Assembly: GCF_005239225.2 (NCBI RefSeq)
Contig: NC_133299.1
Location: 13,999,154-14,063,153 of the forward strand
Direction: 5' to 3'
Length of the DNA stretch: 64,000 nt
Source: Populus alba
Lineage: Eukaryota > Streptophyta > Magnoliopsida > Malpighiales > Salicaceae
Positions 48,086 to 57,533 of this stretch are shown here, one piece after another. Within the stretch, counting starts at the first letter, position 1. Every line of letters begins with the position of its first letter. The notes under the pieces were generated by a model. It was not told the DNA's origin, ran no database searches, and saw only the letters and a program-made list of their open reading frames with translations. The position numbers were made by a program, and so were the translations under genes.

Positions 48086-50142
48086 GGGCAGCTCCGTTGA
48101 AAAGCCATATCTACTATGCCTTCTATTTTTCTATTTTTCTATTTTCAGCACTCCAACGGGACATGTAAAGCAATAGCCAAAAATGACTTTTTGCTTTGTG
48201 AATAGCCATTTCTACATTTAACTGTAGAAATGGCCAACGACTATTTTTATAGCCGTTGGCCAACAGCTTTTTTTTTTTTTTTTTTTTTTTAAACATAGAA
48301 AATTTTGTCTATAAATACAATGAAGAAAAAAACTTGTAGTTTTAAATTTTTGTATTGTGCCTCATCCTTCTCTCAAATTTAAAAAAACAAGAATCGATTA
48401 TTCTCTGGTTAATTATTAACATCAGTTATGTTAATTAGCTGAAATTAAAAGGTATGCTTGTTTAAAAGCTTTTTCTATTTTCGTTTTAATATCTCTTGAT
48501 TTTTTAGAACTTTTGTTGTTAATTTAATATTTATGATGAGTTTTATTTCTTTATTATTTTATGTTTTTAATATGGGTTAAGGAAGACAATTTTTATTTAT
48601 GTTGTAGAAGGCAATGCTTATTATTAATTCGCATGTATGAAAACTACAAAATTGTTAAACATTGAATGTGAGCTTCTTTTACACTTTCTTAAGGTTTTAA
48701 CTGGAGTTATTTTTTTTTTTTAATGTAGATGGATTCAAATTTTCCAAGCTCTTTTACTAATCTTCTTATGAGTGAGTCAGAAGATATTCTCTCTCAACCA
48801 AGTGATTCTAATCAATTAATTGATGACTTAACATGCTCGAATTTAAATGTCCATTCGGCAAAAAAATCACAAAGAAGTAAAAATTTCTAACCAGAGGAGG
48901 ATTGTTTACTTGTCTCTGCATGGCTAAATACAAGCAAGGATCCAATTATAGGAGTTGACAACAAACAAAACAGTTCTGGGCTCGCGTACATGCTTACTTT
49001 GTAGAGAATGGAGGAAACTTGAATAATCGTTCACAAATAAGCATCTCAAGTAGATGGCAAGAAATAAATAGAGAAGTTGGTAAATTTGTTGGATTTGTTA
49101 CTCAAATTGAAAATCGTCAGCAAAGTGGAATGACTGAAGAATCAAGGGTAATGTTAACATTCATTTCTATGTTGAATTGTTTAACATATATTTTAACATT
49201 ATTTAATTAATTTATTTTTTTACCAGATTAATGATGCTCGGCAAATGTATGCTTCTTGTGTTGGCAAACGATTTCAACTAGAACATTGTTGGGTTATCTT
49301 AAGAAAAGAACCCAAATGACAATTTAAGCGTGCAAGTCAACATCAAAGGTCAAACAAGAAACAAAAAGGTCATTATAATGCAAGTCCGGCTTCATCAACT
49401 CCATCTACCCCTGATTCTGTTAGTTTAGGAGAAGATAGTGAACCATTGATTTATTAAGATAGACCAATCGGTCAGAAGGCTGCAAAGGAACGACTTAAAC
49501 GTAGACAAGGAAAAGATAAAGTTGGGGATGCAACTGTAACGAATCTGTTACAACAATTCAAGAATGCTCTAGTTGATATTGAGGATCAGAAGAAACAAGA
49601 CAGAAAAATTATGTTAGAGCAACAAGCCATGCTGATTCAACAAAGTCAAGAGAAACAAGAAGAAGAAATTATGAAAATGGATATTTCTAATCTGGATCCA
49701 ATTTCTGCAGCGTATTTTCAAAATAAAAAGTTAGAAATTATGCAAAAGAGGGGTTTTGATTTTTAATTAACTTTGATTGATTTATTGTAATGTAATGTAT
49801 TTTTAATTAACTAGATTTATTTATTGTTTAATGTAATGTATTTTTAATTAAATATTTAGAAATTTATTTTTATTTTAAATATATTGTTATTACTTTTATA
49901 AATTACTCATATTAATTATATAATTAATAACATCATAATTATATTATATATAAAATATCTAAATTAGTTATATAATTATATTAAAATTAATTTAACATGA
50001 AATATATTAAAATATAAATGGCTTTTCTAAATAGCTTTTTACCATTGGAATGCACATAATACAAAAAGCTATATTTACACTATTCAAAAAGCCATTTTCT
50101 TCATTTGGCTCTTCAAAATGGCATTTTCCATTGGAGATACTC
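48086..50142 (+). mobile_element. PIF/Harbinger-type element lacking transposase
   Basis: 2057 bp flanked by TTA (48083-48085 and 50143-50145), the target duplication of PIF/Harbinger transposons. The left end is GGGCAGCTCCGTTGAAAAGC; the right end, complemented, is GAGTATCTCCAATGGAAAAT, so the inverted repeats are imperfect. Subterminal copies of AAAGCCAT/AAATGGC motifs occur at both ends. It carries a broken ORF1 (Myb/NAM-associated) but no DDE transposase, so it would depend on a helper. Confidence 0.8.
48729..49766 (+). pseudogene. Broken Myb-like / NAM-associated C-terminal domain protein (transposon ORF1)
   Basis: Starts MDSNFPSSFTNLLMSESEDI. A SANT/Myb-like region (EEDCLLVSAWLNTSKDPIIG, WARVHAYFVENGGN, SSRWQEINREVGKFVG) is followed by INDARQMYASCVGKRFQLEH and the lysine-rich helical NAM-associated domain ending MQKRGFDF. 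An intron (GGGTAATG...TTACCAG) of 80 bp lies near 49149-49228. Lesions: a stop near 48888, a frameshift near 48975, TGA for the expected Trp near 49317, and a stop near 49456. Such proteins accompany Harbinger transposases as the DNA-binding partner and are often annotated as GSTT3-like in plants. Confidence 0.8.
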
Positions 50143-50145
50143 TTA

Positions 50146-52604
50146 GGCAGTCGTGTTTGGTGGCTTCATTTGTGATGTACGTTGAAACATTTTATTTCTA
50201 TGTTGATTAATTCTATTTACTTGATGTCCATTTTGAGTGCTTTCGGTTTCTTTCCTATGTAACTTAGTGTTAGTTGTTTGAAAATTAAATTAATTTTGAT
50301 CTGACTATTAGCTGAAAGTTTACTAAAATTTTTTAGAAATTTTGTTTTATATACTGTTAAAATTTAAAGTCAATCGATTATTAAGAAGATCTTGAAATAA
50401 GATCGAAAAAATATTATGAGGGAATTGTATTATTTTTCTAATTGATTTATGATTCTTTTTTCTATTTGAACTAATACTCTTTTATTATTTTTCCAAACTT
50501 GTTTAGAAAGTCTTTTTACCTATTATAAAAAGATTTATTTAGTTTTTATTTGATTTCTTTTATAGATTTTGATTTTAGAATAATATTTTGATTTTAGAAT
50601 AATATTGCTTGTGTATGAGAGATATTCTTGTATTTTTTGGTTAGTTAAAGAACCTATTTAACTTATCGAAGAACAACTGTCTCCATGGTGTCTTCCTTAT
50701 ACTTTCTATTCATAAATTGATATTTATTGGACGGGGGTTCATTGCAATAATATTGGTGTTTTGATTCAAGTAATTTCTATGTCACACTCCTATCAAACAT
50801 AACTCTTTAGTTTTTCAGGATTTGTCTTTCTTGCATGTGGATTGCGTAACCATATAATTATAAGGTTTGAATTATAAGGTTTGAATTAATTGATATCAGA
50901 GCTTGACTCCTCTTATTAGATAATATCCTTCTGCTTGTTGAAAGTCATTATTTCCGATCTTCATCTATTCCTTTTGAATTATGGCAACTACTACACTTAC
51001 AAAAAAAAAAGTGTTGTTTTGTTTGTTAGTGTCTCTATATATACCAGTAACATAAAAACTAAGAAAAAAGAAAGTCGTTTAAACAAAGACATTATTGATA
51101 TTGTTGTAGAAATAAAAACAAAGTGAAATTGGATAAAACCACATTGAAATTATTTAAAAATTTATATTCTAGTTATTTAGAGTCTAATGGCACTATATAT
51201 AAAATTTGAAATCAATTGGACATCTTTTTGTTAAGATTCTAGATTCAAGTTTAGTTTGTATAAAACATGTTTGATTTGTATCAACTATTAAAACTTGCTT
51301 TGCTACTATTAAAACTGATTTGTGCAGTATACTAAAGTATTTTTTGGGATATTTGGGAATCAAGTCATATTCATAATATCTATTTCTGATTTTTTTCCTG
51401 TATTAAAAAACATTCATATCTCATATAAATTCTCTTCCTGCTCGTGAAATTATAATCGTAATTTTATCTTTGCTTATTTCCATATAATCCTTGCTTCTTG
51501 ACTCAATTATATTTATTTGGATTGCGCTACTAAGCTGTTTTCTTTGATTGTGTTAATTTCGGTTTCGTAAAAGAGCTAAAAAGAAGGTGAGATGAGAGGA
51601 AAAAGACGTAGTAAAAATATTATCGTGAAAAGCTTATAATTTATGTAAAACACAAGAGATGTGATGATTTTTTTTCTACTTACAACCTTTTTACATATTC
51701 AAAATGTCTGAAGAAAAGGGAGATACATCACCTTTTACGGAGAATAACAACCCGAAACTTTATATTTAAGGTCCAGCACAAATGTTAAAGAGGTTTAACT
51801 TGGCGGTGAGTAATGTTGCTATCCAATTTTGAAATAGATTTTGCTACATTACAGTGATCGAATTATAGCTACATTTGAAATTAGGATTCGGCACCCTAGA
51901 TGCTTCAATATATCCTCGGGTATTGCACGAGGTGCCTCTCCAGATCGTGTGGTGGATGTGGGTATTTAAGGAACCTGGCTGAATTATAGCGGTAAAGTGT
52001 GTTGTTTGTTCTTTTATTCTCAGTGACTTGTTGAACTGTGTTCTGACTTCGATCTCATCATCTAATAACACAGCTTGTCATTTTGTTTGATGTCAGAGTA
52101 ATGAACTCAAGGAAAGAATTATGACCTTGATACCAAAATACTGAGAAAGTAGTAAAATGTTTTAATACAAAAGAAATATATATCGCATATCATCTCCATC
52201 CTTAACGCAGACACAAGGATCTTAATCTGGTGGTATGGAGAAGTCCTCAACTAAACATTCTAATGAATGATTATTTCCATCAAGTTTGCTATTGCCATCA
52301 AAATATTTTTTTTCATCGATTTAAGGTCAAAATAGATAAAAATATCTTAATAATCTTTCAACTTAAATCCTCTCTATGAAAAAAGCTAGACTATTCATAA
52401 ATTCACTTATCTAATAAGTTAATGTTATCAATATTTATAAGATAAAACATTTCTTGTTTCACTCAGATTTCTAAAAGTATATATAAACATGAATGTTGAT
52501 AAAATAATAGCAATGTTACTGAAAAATTCAATATTTGATAATATTAATATCTTATCTTTGTTGAATTTTAAAATTGTAATAAAAAAGAATATTAATCCTA
52601 ATTT
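50146..52604. other. Intergenic; possible copia LTR remnant
   Basis: 50891-50905 reads TGATATCAGAGCTTG, close to the initiator-Met-tRNA primer site of copia elements (TGGTATCAGAGC), and is followed by an ATGGCAACTACTAC start as in copia gag. No intact gag/pol follows. The minus strand of 52080-52140 has a similar motif, TTTGGTATCAAGGTC. No gene is recognised. Confidence 0.3.
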
Positions 52605-53975
52605 CAAAGCACAGAAAGGAGGTTGGAAGTCGAGGTGTAAAGAACATAATTCTTGTCCAATGTATTGATAAATGAGTAAAGAAATCACTGTAATGTAGCA
52701 AAATCTATTTCAATTTTCTAATGGTACAGGCCATAGTAAACACGATCACAAATCAGGCGAACAATTGAATAATCCAGATCCCAGTACTGTGGATTCTTCA
52801 TCAAGTGGTGTTAGATTCATAAAAAAAAAACCAAACTTCTAAGATCCAACCAAGACATCAACCAAATTTTAAGTGATCAGTAAAACTAACAAACCTACCA
52901 GACAACACCTGCCAGACAAATTTTTCAGATCAAATATAAAACAACACTTGCTTTCTCAGGTTTGCCGATAACCTTGGCAACTTCAGAGGTTGCTTCTGAG
53001 AGGATGGAGGAGGTGTCAACTCCATCAAGGCTGACGTTTGTGGAGATGATCAAAGCAGTCATCTTCACTCTCTGTGTATATAAAAGCTTTTCTCTGTTTT
53101 TGGTGTCTCTGTTTGCTATAATTGTTATAGCTGCCAATAAAACAAAGAAGGGAAAGCTTACCAAACTTCAATGTATCTTGGCTTTTCTGTATCCACCATT
53201 TATAAATGGCAAAGGAAATGCTAGTTACCATACAGCCCTTAGTTGAGTGGCTGTATATTATTGTGGAAAAAAATAAAAAAAAATGGCTACGCCTTTTGGT
53301 CAATTTGATATTGCTGGGCGGGGACCACAGCATTCCCACTTGTCCGAATAATTTTGAGTTCAGATCTCAATGTTAGAAAACAATAAAAGAAGAAAAAAAA
53401 GAAAAATTCTCTTTTGATTTCACAATTCATGGACTTTTTGGCATCGGATTAACCGAGACTCTCAAGTTCCATGTGTTGAATTCATGAATTTGACTTTGAG
53501 GGTTAACCTCGTAGTTAAAAATTATGGTTTCTTATTTTATTTTTTTATTAAAAATATCATTTTAAAAATTTATTAAATTTATCTATATGTATTACATTGA
53601 TATAGATATATATTTTTAAAATTAATTGAGAAAAATATATTTTTGATTAATATATAGATTATTCTGATAATATCTCTTACTATGAAATAAAAAGTTTATG
53701 AATTCAAGAATTCTTGATTCAATGGTATTATTGAATATATTTGATTGTTTGGTTGTAAATAAAAGTTTTGAGATTTATTTATTTAATTTTCAAGAGTTTA
53801 ATCTAAATTGGCATTGGCTTTATATTCTTTTCAGGTGACATCATATATAGTCAATTTAAAAGAAAATTTGTATTTTGAAGTAGTAAATTTAGTGATTTTA
53901 TCTGAGGGAGTGTCCTGCTATTGTATTAGTCAAATTTAAAAGATAAAAATGGTTATGAGATTTTGTGGTATGACC
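52605..53975. repeat. Duplicated block E (partner of 46639-47855)
   Basis: Near-identical to block D over intron 1, exon 1, 5' flank and upstream DNA, with small indels. Confidence 0.85.
52952..53062 (-). pseudogene. MIF-like copy E, exon 1 only
   Basis: 37 codons MTALIISTNVSLDGVDTSSI...VIGKPEK. The catalytic Pro after Met is replaced by Thr. The intron 1 donor is AAA|GCAAGT instead of GTAAGT. Homology to copy D stops in intron 1 at 52605 and no exon 2 or 3 follows downstream, so a normal MIF protein cannot be made. An exon-1-only peptide is conceivable but unsupported. Confidence 0.85.
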
Positions 53976-54002
53976 ACTTTTTTTTTGGTTGCAATTATGT
54001 AC

Positions 54003-54136
54003 ATGGAATAATCTTTTTTCCAAATAAGTAAACTAATTTCTTCTATCAGAGTCAATCAAGTATGTATATAAATATGATATAAAATTAACTCCGATAGAAA
54101 AAATTAGTATACTTATTTGGAATAGAGATTATTCCA
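54003..54136. repeat. 134-bp hairpin (MITE-like inverted repeat)
   Basis: Arms 54003-54051 and 54088-54136 (49 bp each) are near-perfect complements (ATGGAATAATC...TCTATCAGAGT versus its inverse), with a 36-bp loop. It may be a small Stowaway/Mariner-like remnant or a fold-back precursor. Confidence 0.75.
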
Positions 54137-54149
54137 TATACTCAATTGC

Positions 54150-54151
<2 letters not shown>

Positions 54152-54218
<67 letters not shown>
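54152..54218. repeat. (TA)n(GA)n compound microsatellite
   Basis: TA units to 54199 and GA units to 54218. Confidence 0.95.
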
Positions 54219-54604
54219 GTTTGGTTTGGTTTTTGGTTTCTTGATATGGCTGGTTTTGGATTTTTGGATTTAATGGTGGGATAAATGAGGTTGTGATGAG
54301 TGTTGAGTTTGTGTTTGTGCATTTCATGTTTCTATGATTTTTGTGCTTGGCTTGGATATATAGCAGTTAGTGTTAATTTTAGAGATGATTTCTCATGGGA
54401 TTTTTGTACTTGCTGTGTGTTTTGTCTTTAAGTTCATTTTCTTGAATTCTTAATTTTTTCTATGAGGAATGCATGCTAATTGAATGATTTTGATTTTAAA
54501 TTCATTGCTAGATGAATGAGGATATGATGAATATTGTGTTTGTACTTATGCATTTCATGTTTCTATGGTTTTTGTGCTTGGATTGGACATGCGACTAGCC
54601 TTTG

Positions 54605-54608
<4 letters not shown>

Positions 54609-54639
<31 letters not shown>
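54609..54639. repeat. (TC)n microsatellite
   Basis: About 15 TC units. Confidence 0.95.
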
Positions 54640-54641
<2 letters not shown>

Positions 54642-54799
54642 ATCTCTTAGTTTTGTTAGATGAAGGCCTTTAACTAAGAGTTTTTTTTTTTACCTGTAAT
54701 GTATAAGATGTTTGACAATGATTAACTTCTGTATAAGAAGACTTATTTTAATACTAACAATCTTGATTATGTTGTTTCTAATGTGACTGTTTTTTTGTT

Positions 54800-56960
54800 G
54801 TAGGAATTTGAGCTGAAAATATTCTTAATGGTTCACAACCATTAAGAGAAATCAAACATCAAATAGATCTTGTATCTGGAGTTGCAATCCCTAATTGACC
54901 AGCTTACCAAAGTAATCTTGATGAGATAAAAAAAACATCAAAGATAAGTGGAAGAGTTGATGACATTGGTGTACATTCACAAGAGCATGAATCCATATGT
55001 TATTCTAGTTTTATTTGTGCATAATAAGGATGAAACTTGGATGATATGTGTTGATCGTTGTGCCATCAACAAAATAACACTAAAATATAGACATCCTATA
55101 CATAGGCTTGATAATATGTTAGATGAGTTGCATGGATTTTGTATTTTCTTTAAAATAGATTTGAAAAGTGGATACCATTAGATTATGATGAGAAAAGGTG
55201 ATCTGCATTTAAAACTAAGTATGGTTTGTATGAATGATTAATCATTCCTTTTAGACTTACAAATGCACTTAGTATATTTATAAGATTGATGAATCATATG
55301 TTGCGTGCATTCATAGGTAAATTCATAATTGTGTATTTTGATGATATCTAGATCTATAGTAAGAGCTTGAATGAACATATTGATTATTTGCTTAATGGAC
55401 TTGATGTGCTGTATAAAGTACAATTGTAAGCTAGTCTTTAGAAGTGTAATTTTTACATTGAGAAAATTATATTTTTCGAATATGTTGTAACTACAAAGGG
55501 TATTAAGATGGATGAGAAGAAAGTTAAGGCCATCTGGGATTGGTCAACACTTAAATATATGAAAAAGTAAATGTTTTGTTAAGGACTTTAACATGTTAGC
55601 AACGCTATTAACTAAAATTGTGAAAAAGTCTGTTGTTTTTAAATGTGATAATAAACATAAAGATGCTTTTAAATTGTTAAATTAAAGATTATATTCTACG
55701 CTTGTATTACATTTACCTGACTTTACAAAAGCTTTTGAGATTGAGTATATATGATGCGTTAAGTATATGTATTGAAGTCATTTTAATGTAGGATAAAATG
55801 CTTGTTGCCTATTTTCATGAAAATCTAAATGGAGCAACCTTAAACTACTCCATATATGACAAAGAGCTTTACGTATTGGTGAGGACATTAGAGACGTGAC
55901 AACACTACCTTTGGCCCAAGAAATTCATCATTCATTCTAATAATGAGTTCTTGAAACACTTGAAGGGACAAGATAAGTTGAATTAGTGACATGCCAAATA
56001 TGTGGAGTTTATTAAGAACTTTTCGTATGTGGTAAAATACAAACAAGACAAATAAAACATTGTGGGTGACGCGCTGTCGTGAAGGTATGTTCTTTCATTT
56101 ACTTTGATTATATACTAGGATGCTAGGATTTGAATATGTAAAGAGATTTTATAATGATGATGATTTTGCTAATGTTTTTAATGCATGTAAGAATCCAACT
56201 TTTGGTAAATTTTATAGACTTGCTGAATATTTGCTCAAAGAAAATCATTTATGTGTGCATTGAGTTCTATACATGAATTACTTATACGTAAAGTACATGA
56301 TAGTGGTTTAATGAGGGAATTCTGGTGTTGCTAAGACTTTGGATGTGTTGTATGAATATTTTTATTGGCCTAAAATGAAAATAAATGTGCAACACATATG
56401 TGATAAATGCATTACATGTAGGAAAACAAAGTCTAACCATGTGGTTTGTACACTTCTTTGCCTGTTCCTAAGGAATCTTGGGTAGACATTTCTATGAACT
56501 TTGTATTAGGTTTGCATAGGTCGAAAAAGGATAGGGATTCCATATTTGTAATTGTTGATAAGTTTTTGAAGATAAAACATTTCATAACATGCCATAAAAT
56601 CGACGATACAACTAAAATAGTTGATTTGTTATTTAGAGAGATAGTACAACTCCATGAGGTTCTTAGGAGTATATTTTAGGATATAGATATTAAGTTTCTT
56701 AGCTACCTATGGAAGGTATTGTGGGGAAAATTGGGAACTAAATAATTGTTTTCTACTACTTGTCATCTCCAAACAGATGAATAAATTGAAGTAGTTAATA
56801 GGACTTTAACCACACTTTTACGCATTGTCATACAAAAGAACTTGAAAATTTAGAAAGATTGCTTGCATTCATTGAGTTTGTTTATAATTATAGTGTGCAT
56901 TCTACTACTATTTTTTCACAATTTGAGATTGTTTATGGTTTTTACTCTTTGGTTAATCTT
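54800..56960 (+). pseudogene. Decayed Ty3/gypsy pol (RT, RNase H, integrase remnants)
   Basis: Frames with many stops read in pol order. Reverse transcriptase: DETWMICVDRCAINKITLKY, RLDNMLDELHG, FKIDLKSGYH (about 55030-55180), then IIVYFDDI near 55330 (catalytic YFDD retained). RNase H-like stretch about 55680-56000. Integrase zinc-binding-like segment near 56380-56430. Integrase core: PVPKESWVDISMNFVLGLHR, DSIFVIVDKFLKIKHFI (about 56446-56679). No LTRs, PBS or gag are recognised. Unrelated in sequence and orientation to the gypsy element at 28.8-33.5 kb. Confidence 0.85.
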
Positions 56961-57533
56961 CTTTTTTTAAACAAGGTCAAAGACTAAGAGATAGAAGATA
57001 CTCACTACCTTTGTTTAACCCCTCATTATTTCCCGCTGTCCCCTTCTTAACACTGATGTCGTTTTGAAAAAGAAATTAAAAAAAGTTAACATTGAGTTCA
57101 TCAAGTCAATTCAGGTTACGGGTCAACTTAAGTTCTTAACCGAGTCACCTAGATCAATTCCTTCCCTCATTTTTCTTCAATCTGGAATAGTCCAGGCCTA
57201 AGCTCGGTCAAGTTTGGGATCAACCCACCAATCTCGAGTCTTATAACTTGATGAAGACTACTTTGTGTATACAAATTTTCAACATACTATAGTTACATAA
57301 TTCATTTACTTTAAAGATATATCTTATTTTTAGCACATGAAACAAACCATCATATTATCTTATTTTTAGCATCCAAGAGAAATTCACTCTTATCCTTACA
57401 AGTGAAAATTAAGAAAGAAAAGAGAAGGAAAAGGAAATACAAGATAATATTTATTTACTATGATTAACAAATCGGAAAACACCTTAATAATTAGAAATCA
57501 ACTTCTACGCAGTCGATTCTTTAAATGTTGACC
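56960..57533. other. Intergenic / 3' flank of RLP
   Basis: No gene is seen; repeat-like DNA at 57060-57250. Confidence 0.5.

Noticed and set aside
54113..54327. Ile-Tyr repeat peptides
   Set aside because: Translation of the (TA)n microsatellite.
56446..56679. Stand-alone integrase-like gene
   Set aside because: Part of the decayed gypsy pol; flanking frames carry the rest of pol with stops.
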